DNA of 64,000 bases from Streptomyces neyagawaensis (GTDB taxonomy: Bacteria > Actinomycetota > Actinomycetes > Streptomycetales > Streptomycetaceae), in assembly GCF_023516595.1 (NCBI RefSeq), contig NZ_JAMGBG010000089.1, positions 45,791 to 109,790 of the forward strand, given 5' to 3'. The translations under genes and the position numbers were made by a program. This document shows, in pieces, positions 33,415 through 40,757 of the stretch (position 1 is the first letter of the stretch; every line of letters begins with the position of its first letter). The notes below the pieces were generated by a model. It was not told the DNA's origin. It saw nothing but the letters and a program-made list of their open reading frames with translations, and did not search any database.

Positions 33415-33515
33415 CCCCGTGCGGTCGCCGCCCCGTGCGGTCGCCGCCCCGTGCGGTCGCCGCCCCGTGCGGTCGCCGCCCCGTGCGGTCGCCGCCCCGT
33501 GCGGTCGGCGGACCG
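33415..33515. repeat. 16-nt tandem repeat ccccgtgcggtcgccg
   Basis: Six units with exact 16-nt period (GTGCGG at 33419, 33435, 33451, 33467, 33483, 33499), in the divergent gap between the nur operon and the DsrE gene. A related gcggtcggcgga pair follows to 33531. Confidence 0.92.
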
Positions 33516-33544
33516 CAGTGCGGTCGGCGGACTACGCTGCGGGC

Positions 33545-33907
33545 ATGGCGAAGAAGCTCGTGATCAAGGTGACGGCGGGGGCGGACGCTCCCGAGCGCTG
33601 CTCCCAGGCGTTCACGGTGGCCGCGGTGGCCGTGGCCAGCGGGGTGGAGGTCTCCCTGTGGCTGACCGGTGAGTCGGCGTGGTTCGCGCTGCCGGGGCGG
33701 GCCGCCGAGTTCGAACTGCCGCACGCGGCGCCGCTGCCGGATCTGATCGACTCGATCCTGGCCGGGGGCCGCCTCACCCTGTGCACGCAGTGCGCCGCGC
33801 GGCGCGACATCACCGAGCAGGACGTCATCAAGGGCGTACGGATCGCGGGCGCGCAGGTCTTCGTGCAGGAGACGCTGGCCGATGACACCCAGGCGCTCGT
33901 CTACTGA
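33545..33907 (+). CDS. DsrE/DsrF-like family protein
   Basis: A 120-residue DsrE-fold protein: LVIKVTAGADAPERCSQAFT (first strand and loop), GVEVSLWLTGESAWFALPG, then the conserved cysteine region LTLCTQCAARRDI near residue 83 and GVRIAGAQVFVQETL. DsrE-like proteins handle sulfur on a cysteine or act as small redox partners; here two Cys (CTQC) form a possible redox/sulfur site. It lies near a rhodanese operon, which fits a sulfur role (inference). The last residues and stop are part of a 21-nt tandem repeat. Confidence 0.75.
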   Translation: MAKKLVIKVTAGADAPERCSQAFTVAAVAVASGVEVSLWLTGESAWFALPGRAAEFELPHAAPLPDLIDSILAGGRLTLCTQCAARRDITEQDVIKGVRIAGAQVFVQETLADDTQALVY

Positions 33908-33949
33908 ACCCAGGCGCTCGTCTACTGAACCCGGGCGCTCGTCTACTGG
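33887..33949. repeat. 21-nt tandem repeat spanning the DsrE stop
   Basis: Three units of acccaggcgctcgtctactg plus a, at 33887, 33908 and 33929 (third with two changes). The stop codon of the DsrE gene lies at the end of unit one. Confidence 0.92.
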
Positions 33950-33982
33950 GACGACGGTTCACCACCGTGCGGGCCGGCCGGC

Positions 33983-34252
33983 TCAGGGCTGTCGGCCGGG
34001 CCGCTTCTTGCCGTCCAGCTCGTCCCACCACTCGTCGGACTTGGGGTCGCCGGACGGGTCGTCCCACCAGCGGTCGTCGGGCCCCCGCCGGTTCGCGACG
34101 ACGGCGGCCAGCGGCGGGATGACCATGGCGACCAGACACATGCCGACCGCGACGGGGACCGACCAGAGCCGTACCACTCCCCAGGCCAGGACGAAGAGCG
34201 TGAGGCACGTCCCCATCATGACGAAGTAGCGGTGGCGCCGCCGCGCGTACAT
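33983..34252 (-). CDS. DUF3099 membrane protein
   Basis: An 89-residue DUF3099 protein: basic N-terminus MYARRRHRYFV, then two transmembrane helices (MMGTCLTLFVLAWGVVRLW and PVAVGMCLVAMVIPPLAAVV), then a Trp/Asp-rich cytoplasmic tail (DDRWWDDPSGDPKSDEWWDE). GGAGG lies only one base before the ATG, oddly close, so the true start or the mode of initiation is uncertain. Function unknown. Confidence 0.75.
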   Translation of the reverse strand: MYARRRHRYFVMMGTCLTLFVLAWGVVRLWSVPVAVGMCLVAMVIPPLAAVVANRRGPDDRWWDDPSGDPKSDEWWDELDGKKRPGRQP

Positions 34253-34284
34253 GCCTCCAGGGTAGGACGGCCGCTCCCGGCATG

Positions 34285-34334
34285 CCGAAGGGCCGCGCCC
34301 CAGGCGTCCAACCCAGGGGGGCGCGGCCCTTCGG
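34285..34334 (-). terminator. strong hairpin terminator after the sulfur operon
   Basis: Perfect 17-bp stem CCGAAGGGCCGCGCCCC / GGGGCGCGGCCCTTCGG with a 16-nt loop, just after the DUF1416 gene. Confidence 0.85.
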
Positions 34335-34350
34335 CCGTTCACGCGGTGCC

Positions 34351-34641
34351 TCAGACGGCGATCGCGACCTCGGCGAGCGCGCCCTTCTCGGCGACGACGA
34401 CCGTGCGGTCGGCGGTGCCGCCGGGGACCAGGGCGCGGACGGTCCAGGTGCCCTCGGCCGCGTAGAAGCGGAACTGGCCCGTCGCGGAGGTGGGGACCTC
34501 CGCGGTGAACTCGCCGGTCGAGTCCAGCAGACGGACGTAGCCCGTCACCGGCTCGCCGTCGCGGGTCACCTGACCCTGGATCGTGGTCTCACCGGGCTTG
34601 ATCGTCGAGGCGTCCGGGCCGCCGGCCTTCGCTCCACACAT
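34351..34641 (-). CDS. DUF1416 protein
   Basis: A 96-residue DUF1416 protein with a carboxypeptidase-regulatory-like (transthyretin-type) beta-sandwich: TTIQGQVTRDGEPVTGYVRL, GQFRFYAAEGTWTVRALVPG. It starts MCGAKAGGPDAS, with a Cys at position 2. I chose the ATG at 34641 since GGAG sits 6 nt before it, inside an upstream in-frame ATG at 34653. DUF1416 genes regularly follow the thiosulfate sulfurtransferase in actinobacteria; here the gap is 79 nt. Molecular role unknown. Confidence 0.85.
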   Translation of the reverse strand: MCGAKAGGPDASTIKPGETTIQGQVTRDGEPVTGYVRLLDSTGEFTAEVPTSATGQFRFYAAEGTWTVRALVPGGTADRTVVVAEKGALAEVAIAV

Positions 34642-34720
34642 GTCTTTCTCCATCAGGGGTTTGACCGGAAGGAAGGCCGGTCGGGACGAACGGGGGTGTG
34701 CGGGTAACCGCTGGTGGTGC

Positions 34721-35560
34721 TTACTTGTTGGCGCCGAGCTCGATCGGGACGCCGACGAGGCTGCCGTACTCGGTCCAGGAGCCGTCGTAGTTCTTGACGT
34801 TCTCGACACCGAGCAGCTCGTGCAGGACGAACCAGGTCAGCGCGGAGCGCTCACCGATACGGCAGTAGGCGATGGTGTCCTTGGCGAGGTCCACCTGCTC
34901 CTCGGCGTAGAGCTCCTTGAGCTCCTCGTCCGACTTGAAGGTGCCGTCGTCGTTGGCGTTCTTGGACCACGGGATGTTGCGGGCGGACGGGACGTGGCCC
35001 GGACGCTGCGACTGCTCCTGCGGCAGGTGGGCCGGGGCGAGCAGCTTGCCCGAGAACTCGTCGGGCGAGCGCACGTCGACCAGGTTCTGCGAACCGATGG
35101 CCGCCACGACGTCGTCGCGGAAGGCGCGGATCGCGGTGTTCTGCGGCTTGGCCTTGTACTCGGTGGCGGGGCGCACCGGCACCTCGTCGACCAGCTCGCG
35201 GGCGTCCAGCTCCCACTTCTTGCGGCCACCGTCGAGCAGCTTGACGTTCTCGTGGCCGTACAGCTTGAAGTACCAGTAGGCGTAGGACGCGAACCAGTTG
35301 TTGTTGCCGCCGTAGAGGACGACGAGGGTGTCGTTGGCGATGCCCTTCTCCGACAGCAGCTTCTCGAAGCCCGCCTGGTCGATGAAGTCACGGCGGACCG
35401 GGTCCTGGAGGTCCTGCGTCCAGTCGATCCGGATCGCGTTCTTGATGTGGTTCTTCTCGTACGCGGTGGTGTCCTCGTCGACCTCGACGATGGCGATGTT
35501 CGGGTCGTCGAGGTTGGCCTCGACCCAGTCGGCGTCGACCAGGACGTCGCTGCGGCTCAT
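34721..35560 (-). CDS. sseA: thiosulfate sulfurtransferase (two-domain rhodanese)
   Basis: A 279-residue two-domain rhodanese that moves sulfane sulfur from thiosulfate to an acceptor such as cyanide or a thiol. The N-terminal domain (residues 1-135) is inactive; the C-terminal domain has active-site Cys233 in the loop YCRIGERS, with VDVRSPDEFSG near residue 161 and GHVPSARNIPW near 188. The ATG at 35560 has a GGAGGAG box. It is the first enzyme gene after a cysteine-rich leader peptide, which suggests control by cysteine supply. Called cysA/sseA in actinobacteria; thiosulfate preference is inferred. Confidence 0.92.
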   Translation of the reverse strand: MSRSDVLVDADWVEANLDDPNIAIVEVDEDTTAYEKNHIKNAIRIDWTQDLQDPVRRDFIDQAGFEKLLSEKGIANDTLVVLYGGNNNWFASYAYWYFKLYGHENVKLLDGGRKKWELDARELVDEVPVRPATEYKAKPQNTAIRAFRDDVVAAIGSQNLVDVRSPDEFSGKLLAPAHLPQEQSQRPGHVPSARNIPWSKNANDDGTFKSDEELKELYAEEQVDLAKDTIAYCRIGERSALTWFVLHELLGVENVKNYDGSWTEYGSLVGVPIELGANK

Positions 35561-35638
35561 GCTGTTTCTCCTCCGGGGCAGTTGCGGCGGGGCGTGCGAA
35601 GCGCCTCCGGCGGTTCGGCCGGGCGCGCACGGGGGTGT

Positions 35639-35657
35639 GCCCTGGCTTGGGCAGGGC
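35639..35657 (-). promoter_or_regulatory. hairpin between leader peptide and rhodanese gene
   Basis: GCCCTG-CCCAAGC-CAGGGC, a perfect 6-bp stem 30 nt after the leader stop. With the leader it could take part in an attenuation-type switch. No U-run follows. Inference. Confidence 0.35.
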
Positions 35658-35686
35658 GGGGGAATGCGGCAGGCCTGGGCTGCCAC

Positions 35687-35767
35687 TCAGAAAGTGCGAC
35701 AGAGCATGGCGGCGACGCGGCACAGGTCTACTGCCCGCCGCTTCGTGAGATCCGCCTGTCGCTTCAT
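35687..35767 (-). CDS. cysteine-rich leader peptide of the sulfur operon
   Basis: A 26-residue peptide ending RAVDLCRVAAMLCRTF, with two Cys close to its C-terminus. Similar short putative leader peptides (DLCR/ALCR type) precede sulfur-assimilation genes in Streptomyces, and cysteine-rich leaderless short frames act as cysteine-responsive attenuators in mycobacteria. The ATG at 35767 is 8 nt from a TACGAT -10 box, so the transcript is leaderless or nearly so. The rhodanese start is 126 nt downstream. Coding is supported by family resemblance; regulation is inference. Confidence 0.8.
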   Translation of the reverse strand: MKRQADLTKRRAVDLCRVAAMLCRTF

Positions 35768-35775
35768 GGTTGTCG

Positions 35776-35805
35776 ATCGTAGGGACGGACAGGCGGGCGT
35801 GTCAC
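35776..35805 (-). promoter_or_regulatory. promoter of the leader peptide/rhodanese operon
   Basis: On the minus strand GTGACA (35800-35805), 18-nt spacer, TACGAT (35776-35781), then 8 nt to the leader ATG. Confidence 0.6.
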
Positions 35806-35982
35806 CGGCATGTCGTATTCTGAGACGCGATCGTCCGGATTGTGGGATGAGTTCCCCGGAACGGCGGTACGGAAGGGGCCGCCGGGTCCGCGCGACCGCC
35901 GCCGCATCTACGGTACGGACACCGGCGTCTCGCTCTTCGGACACGGCCCCTGGGCTACCCCCGTGGCTCCCCGGCTACGGAA

Positions 35983-36711
35983 CTACCCGGCCAGCTGGAT
36001 GTTCGAACCCTTCACCGAGATGTCCACCCCGTCCGGCGCGGCCTCGACCTTGTCGAGCTTGATGCCGCCGGGCAGTCCGTCGATCCTCTGCTGGAAGTCG
36101 GTGATCGAACGGACCTGGCCCTCCGCGGCCTGGACCACGAGGTTCGGCAGGTTGTCGGCGTGGACCTTCACGATGTCGTCGTCGACGGTGACCGTACTCA
36201 GGACCGGGTACGTCGTGGCGGAACCCAGGGCCGAGACCTTGATGTTGACCTTGATCTTGCCGTTGCCGCCGTCGGAGAGCCCGGTGACCTGGGCGGTCAC
36301 CCCGGGGAAAATACGCGTCGGCTCGGACTTGGCGGCCTTGAGGAGTTCGTCGTACGAGATGGTCGCGGTGCCGGTGGCGGACGCGGCCGTGGCGGAGCTG
36401 TAGTCGCCGGAGAACTTCACGCCGCGCATGTGCGCCGTGAGGTCGGCGATGCGGATGCTCTCGTCGGAGTTGCCGGTGGTGGCCTCGTAGTCCGAGATGC
36501 CGACCTCGACGTCGTCCAGCTCGCCGCCCGCGACCTGGGTGAGGAAGGGGAAGCCGTTGATGGACACGTCCGGGGTGGCGGTCAGGCCCTCGCTGCTCTT
36601 GAGCTTCTGAGCGACCTCGTCCTCGGCGAACCCGACGGCCACGTGGTCCGCGACCACGAAGAGGCCGCCCAGGATCACGGCGACGATCACAAGTATCCGC
36701 AGTGCGCGCAT
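35983..36711 (-). CDS. DUF2993 (LmeA-type) periplasmic lipid-binding protein
   Basis: A 242-residue protein with an N-terminal signal anchor (RALRILVIVAVILGGLFVVA) and a DUF2993 domain: AEDEVAQKLKSSEGLTATPD, VSINGFPFLTQVAGGELDDV, then beta-rich repeats to a GVDISVKGSNIQLAG end. In mycobacteria the family member LmeA binds phosphoinositides and supports lipomannan maturation in the envelope; here only envelope location and lipid binding can be inferred. GGGGGA lies 9 nt before the ATG. Single gene. Confidence 0.85.
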   Translation of the reverse strand: MRALRILVIVAVILGGLFVVADHVAVGFAEDEVAQKLKSSEGLTATPDVSINGFPFLTQVAGGELDDVEVGISDYEATTGNSDESIRIADLTAHMRGVKFSGDYSSATAASATGTATISYDELLKAAKSEPTRIFPGVTAQVTGLSDGGNGKIKVNIKVSALGSATTYPVLSTVTVDDDIVKVHADNLPNLVVQAAEGQVRSITDFQQRIDGLPGGIKLDKVEAAPDGVDISVKGSNIQLAG

Positions 36712-36879
36712 GTCTCGGTGTCCCCCACGTTGTCCACTCGGCGGCCCGCCCGTCTCAACGACCAGAGTGGCCGCTCCGGGCGAGGGTAATCGCGGGAAAG
36801 TGAAGCCGGGGCGAACTCCTGAACGTTGTTGATCACCTGTGACAGGACGCGATCTCGGAGGGACCGGGCTTCGGGTGCG

Positions 36880-37115
36880 GGTGGGTGGGGGCTGGTCGCG
36901 CCCACGGGGCGGAGCCGCACGCGTCACCGCCCCGCGCCCTTGGAGGGCTGGGCCTGCGGCCCGCACTTCATCCGCTGCCCCGGAAGTTCAGGGGCCTGCG
37001 GCCCGCCCTTCAGCAGGTGTCGCCGTCGAAAAGCACGGGGCGCAGCCCCGGTCGCTTTTCAGGGGCGCGGGGAACTGCGCGAGAAACCACAACGGACCCG
37101 CACCCGCCAAGAACA
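36880..37115. repeat. dispersed intergenic repeat, copy B
   Basis: Segment 36992-37080 is the inverted, nearly identical counterpart of 28281-28368 (about 88 nt, one small difference near gtcgaaaag/gttgaaag). Segment 36893-36943 (cgcccacggggcggagccg...) matches copy C at 41886. The whole 459-nt gap (36712-37170) has no gene. Confidence 0.88.
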
Positions 37116-37170
37116 GGCGCACCCCCGAGTCATCGGGCGCCCGGCCCCGAGCAAGGCGGCGCCCGTGGTC

Positions 37171-38385
37171 TCAGCCCAGCGCCCGGCCGAACAAGTACAC
37201 CGCCGGTGCCGCCGCGGCGAGCGGCAGTGCCACCCCCGCCGTGAAGTGCACGAAGCGGGACGGGTAGTCATAGCTCGCGACCCGGTGTCCGATCAGCGCG
37301 CACAGCCCGGCCCCCGCCCCCAGCAGCGCCCCGGAGCTGCCGAGATCGGTCACCCCGCCGACGGCGACCCCCGCACCGGCCGCCGCCAGCAGCGCCACTA
37401 CCACCGATGCCGCCGTCGGCAACGGCAGGGCCCGCGCCACCACGGCCACCGCGACAGCGACCCCGCCGACGGTGACCGCGTCCGCGGCCGCCGCCAGATA
37501 CCCGGTCGCGATGATCGCCAGCGCCGCCGAGGCGACCGTCGCCATCAGCCCGTACATCCGCTCGTCCGGGTCCGCGTGGCTCCGCAGCCCGAGCACGATC
37601 CCGAGCAGCACCCACACCCCGAGCGTCCCGAGGATCGCCGCGGGCGCGTGCTCCCGCCCGGCCACGAACAGCGCCGCGTCCGCCGCGAGCGCGCCCGCGA
37701 ACGCCAGCACGATGCCCTGCCGGGCCGGCCACATGCCGTTCAGCCGGAACCAGCCCGCCGCCGTCACGGCCTGGAGGATCACCAGCGGTACGGCGAGGGC
37801 GAACTCCCCGATCGCCGCCGCGCCCGCCAGCAGCAGCCCCAGTACGGCCGTGATCAGCGCCGGCTGCATGCCGGGCTCGATGATCGGCGACCGTCCCTCG
37901 GCCCGCGCCCGCTGCGCGTCGGTGATCCGCGCGTTCCCGGTGAGCGTCGGCGGCCCGTACGCGGGCCCGGCCTCGCCGGAACCGGCGCAGTCGCCCCCGT
38001 GGGCGTGGTCGTGCGGAGCCACCGGGGCCCGCCCCTGGGCAAACCCCTGGCCCTGCGGGTACGCCTGACCCCCCGGACCGGGCAGGCCCTGCTGTCCGGG
38101 TCGGTAGTCCGGGGCGTACTGCGCGGGGCGGCCGTCCGTCTGCTGGGGCAGGTACGCCGTCTCCGCCAGGTTCGGCGCGAAGGGGGCGGTCTGCGGCTGC
38201 GCCTGGGTCTCCCAGGTCTGGCCCTCCCACTGCTGCGTGTACTGCTGCGCCTGGGCGGCCTGCCCCTCGTCGTACCCCTGCCACTGCGGCTGCGCCGCGT
38301 ACGGCGGCTGCTGCTCCGGCTGCTGGTGGGCGTCGTAACCGGGGTGCCCCTGGTGGCCCTCGTACCCGTACGGCTGGTTGCTCAT
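37171..38385 (-). CDS. Gln/Pro-rich-headed polytopic membrane protein
   Basis: A 404-residue protein. The first 165 residues are Gln/Tyr/Pro/Gly-rich and disordered (QPYGYEGHQGHPGYDAHQQP). The rest has about eight to nine transmembrane helices (ITAVLGLLLAGAAAIGEFAL, LAFAGALAADAALFVAG, LGTLGVWVLLGIVLGLRSHA and others). I do not recognise a catalytic domain. It is 10 nt downstream of the MoaD/ThiS gene, so they form an operon. Function unknown; it is conserved in streptomycetes. Confidence 0.8.
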   Translation of the reverse strand: MSNQPYGYEGHQGHPGYDAHQQPEQQPPYAAQPQWQGYDEGQAAQAQQYTQQWEGQTWETQAQPQTAPFAPNLAETAYLPQQTDGRPAQYAPDYRPGQQGLPGPGGQAYPQGQGFAQGRAPVAPHDHAHGGDCAGSGEAGPAYGPPTLTGNARITDAQRARAEGRSPIIEPGMQPALITAVLGLLLAGAAAIGEFALAVPLVILQAVTAAGWFRLNGMWPARQGIVLAFAGALAADAALFVAGREHAPAAILGTLGVWVLLGIVLGLRSHADPDERMYGLMATVASAALAIIATGYLAAAADAVTVGGVAVAVAVVARALPLPTAASVVVALLAAAGAGVAVGGVTDLGSSGALLGAGAGLCALIGHRVASYDYPSRFVHFTAGVALPLAAAAPAVYLFGRALG

Positions 38386-38395
38386 GATGTGGGGG

Positions 38396-38650
38396 TCACC
38401 CTCCTGCGAACGGCGGGAGCACCTCGACCGTGCCGCCCTCGGCCAGACGTACCGTCTCATGTTCACGGGTGCCCACAGGGTTCCCGTCGACGAGGAACGA
38501 GCATCGTCGCAGCACGCGGACGAGTTCGCCGGGGTGTCGCTCACGGATCTCGCCGAGGGCCTCGGCGAGGGTGTCCGCGTCGTAGGGCTCCTCGGAGATG
38601 CCGGCGGCGGCTTTGGCCGCGGCCCAGTAGCGGACAGTGCCCTTTGGCAT
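38396..38650 (-). CDS. MoaD/ThiS family sulfur-carrier protein
   Basis: An 84-residue ubiquitin-like sulfur carrier: KGTVRYWAAAKAAAGISEEP, LAEALGEIRERHPGELVRVL, VEVLPPFAGG. The C-terminal Gly-Gly is intact and would be adenylated, then thiocarboxylated, by an E1-like enzyme. Stand-alone carriers of this type serve molybdopterin, thiamin or other sulfur transfers; no E1 enzyme or biosynthetic partner is adjacent, so the pathway is open. Co-transcribed with the following membrane protein gene. Confidence 0.88.
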   Translation of the reverse strand: MPKGTVRYWAAAKAAAGISEEPYDADTLAEALGEIRERHPGELVRVLRRCSFLVDGNPVGTREHETVRLAEGGTVEVLPPFAGG

Positions 38651-38776
38651 CTGCGTTCCTCTTGGTTAGTCGGGACGGGGTTCAGGCTACGGGGGAGTCC
38701 GTGCCGTGGAGAAACCGCGGGCGGATCGTCCCGCCCGGCCCGTACCTCAGCGACCCGTCCCTCAGCGGCCCGTGCC

Positions 38777-39664
38777 TCATCGCCCCGTCGTCCCTCGCAC
38801 CCACTCCCCGACCCGGTCCAGCAACTCCCCGGTGGCCGCGTGTTCCGCGTGGCCCATCCCTTCCTCCAGCCACAGTTCGGCGTGCCCGGCCGCGGCCTCC
38901 GCGAGCATCCGGGGGTGGTCGACCGGGAAGTAGCCGTCGCTGTCGCCGTGGACGATCAGCAGTGGCGTCGGGGCGATCAGGGGGACCGACTCGACCGGGG
39001 AGGGCGGGACGGGGTCCCATTCACGGTGGTGGATGCGGGTGCCGAAGCCGTAGCGGCCGACGAGACGGCCGGCGGGGCGGGTGACCAGCCAGTGGAGGCG
39101 GCGCATGGGGGCCGTGCCCCGGTAGTACCAGCGGGCGGGCGCGCTGACCGAGACGACCGCGTCGATGCCGGCGTCCGGCAGGGCCGCGTGGCGCAGGACG
39201 ACCGAGCCGCCCATGGAGAAGCCGACCGTGACGACGCGTTCGTGCCCGAGGTCGCGCGCCCACTGGACGGCCGCCGCCAGATCGAGGACTTCGCGGTCGC
39301 CCACCGTGGAGTGGCCGCCGGACCGTCCGTGGCCGCGGAAGGAGAAGGTCACGACGGAGCCGTACCGGGTGAGGGCCGCCACCACTCTTCGAACGTGCGG
39401 CCGATCCACACCGCCCGTGAACCCGTGCGCGACGACGATCGCCGGATGACTTCCGAGTGGCTTTCCGGAGTCGTCGGAGAGAAGGTGAGAGGCGTTGTAT
39501 ACGACACTGCCCGGGTCGTATACGGCCTCGATATTCACGCCGTCTTCCGTGCTCAGAAACCTGCGCAAAGGGTTCGCCGGTGGTCGTGGAGCGGTTCGAT
39601 CCCCCGTCTCAGAGTCCGGGATATCGAAGGATCGCGTCACATCACCTGCCGGACCAGCGCTCAT
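38777..39664 (-). CDS. alpha/beta hydrolase
   Basis: A 295-residue alpha/beta hydrolase. Oxyanion/HG motif IVVAHGFTGG near residue 77, nucleophile VGFSMGGSVVL near 150, acid in LIVHGDSDGYFPVDHP near 240 and His in EEGMGHAEHAATG near 272: a complete Ser-Asp-His triad. FSFRGHGRSGGHS is typical of esterase/lipase-type members. The ATG at 39664 has no Shine-Dalgarno but CAGAAT 7 nt upstream, which fits a leaderless start; first 40 residues are poorly conserved-looking, so a later start is possible. Divergent from glnR. Confidence 0.8.
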   Translation of the reverse strand: MSAGPAGDVTRSFDIPDSETGDRTAPRPPANPLRRFLSTEDGVNIEAVYDPGSVVYNASHLLSDDSGKPLGSHPAIVVAHGFTGGVDRPHVRRVVAALTRYGSVVTFSFRGHGRSGGHSTVGDREVLDLAAAVQWARDLGHERVVTVGFSMGGSVVLRHAALPDAGIDAVVSVSAPARWYYRGTAPMRRLHWLVTRPAGRLVGRYGFGTRIHHREWDPVPPSPVESVPLIAPTPLLIVHGDSDGYFPVDHPRMLAEAAAGHAELWLEEGMGHAEHAATGELLDRVGEWVRGTTGR

Positions 39665-39744
39665 GTGGGCTATTCTGCTGGACAGAGGACTCGGGCAACG
39701 TAGCCCCCGGGTCCTTTTGTGCTTTCGGAAGCGTTGTATACGAA
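39491..39744. promoter_or_regulatory. three GTATAC-centred sites around the hydrolase/glnR divergent region
   Basis: The 13-mer gcgttgtatacga is at 39492-39504 (inside the hydrolase gene) and 39731-39743 (128 nt before glnR). A third site gtcgtatacgg is at 39515-39525. GTATAC is rare in this GC-rich DNA. Confidence 0.35.
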
Positions 39745-39871
39745 GCGGGAAACACCAGGTGACCGCAGGTGTACGGGGCCCCGGGAACGCAGAGCAGAAC
39801 GCTGTGAAGTTCCGCAGTGCAGTTCGCAGTGCCGTAAACGTCCTCGCAGGGACCGAGGAGGAACCAGACGT

Positions 39872-40651
39872 ATGAGTTCTCTGCTGCTCCTGACCAATGC
39901 CCTCCAACCATCGACGGAGGTGCTCCCGGCTCTCGGCTTGCTGCTGCACAACGTGCGGGTCGCCCCGGCGGAAGGGCCCGCCCTCGTCGACACCCCCGGT
40001 GCCGACGTGATCCTCATCGACGGGCGCCGTGACCTCCCGCAGGTCCGCAGCCTGTGTCAGCTGCTGCGCTCCACCGGGCCCGGCTGTCCGCTCATCCTCG
40101 TCGTCACGGAGGGCGGTCTCGCCGCCGTCACCGCCGACTGGGGCATCGACGACGTCCTCCTCGACACCGCCGGCCCCGCCGAGGTGGAGGCACGGCTCCG
40201 GCTCGCCATGGGCAGGCAGCAGATCGTCAACGACGACTCCCCGATGGAGATCCGCAACGGTGACCTGTCGGTCGACGAGGCGACGTACTCCGCCAAGCTC
40301 AAGGGCCGCGTCCTCGACCTCACCTTCAAGGAGTTCGAGCTCCTCAAATACCTCGCGCAGCACCCCGGCCGCGTCTTCACCCGCGCCCAGCTGCTCCAGG
40401 AGGTCTGGGGCTACGACTACTTCGGTGGCACACGCACCGTGGACGTCCACGTACGACGGCTGCGCGCCAAGCTCGGCCCCGAGCACGAGTCGCTGATCGG
40501 CACCGTCCGGAACGTGGGTTATCGATTCGTTACCCCCGAGAAGGGCGAGCGCGCGAGCGACGAGGCGAAGGCCAAGGTCGAGCACTCAAAGGCGGAGGAT
40601 GCGGACGAGACGGCGCCCCTGGAGGCCGCCGAGGTCGCGGCCGAGGCGTAG
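39872..40651 (+). CDS. glnR: nitrogen regulator GlnR
   Basis: A 259-residue OmpR-family orphan response regulator, near-identical to S. coelicolor GlnR (SCO4159) in its start MSSLLLLTNALQPSTEVLPA and DNA-binding domain. The receiver is atypical (DVILIDGRRDLPQVRS) and dimerises without classical phosphorylation. The winged helix is LTFKEFELLKYLAQHPGRVF, then TRTVDVHVRRLRAKLGPEHE. GlnR activates ammonium transport and glutamine synthetase genes under nitrogen limitation and also controls other metabolism. The C-terminal 35 residues are Glu/Ala-rich. GAGGAGG lies upstream of the ATG. Followed by a LacI regulator gene. Confidence 0.97.
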   Translation: MSSLLLLTNALQPSTEVLPALGLLLHNVRVAPAEGPALVDTPGADVILIDGRRDLPQVRSLCQLLRSTGPGCPLILVVTEGGLAAVTADWGIDDVLLDTAGPAEVEARLRLAMGRQQIVNDDSPMEIRNGDLSVDEATYSAKLKGRVLDLTFKEFELLKYLAQHPGRVFTRAQLLQEVWGYDYFGGTRTVDVHVRRLRAKLGPEHESLIGTVRNVGYRFVTPEKGERASDEAKAKVEHSKAEDADETAPLEAAEVAAEA

Positions 40652-40698
40652 TGCGTCGGCCCAACCCGCCCTCGGCGCACGGCGGACGCACGGCTCTC

Positions 40699-40718
40699 GT
40701 ACAGACGAGCGCCTGTAC
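40699..40718. promoter_or_regulatory. palindrome GTACAG-N8-CTGTAC before the LacI gene
   Basis: Perfect 6-bp inverted repeat with 8-nt spacer, about 40-60 nt before the LacI start. Possible operator; LacI-type sites usually have a central CG and no spacer, so the binder is uncertain. Confidence 0.35.
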
Positions 40719-40757
40719 GCCCTGCCCAGGGGCGGTCCATCCGCGTAGACTCCGCGC

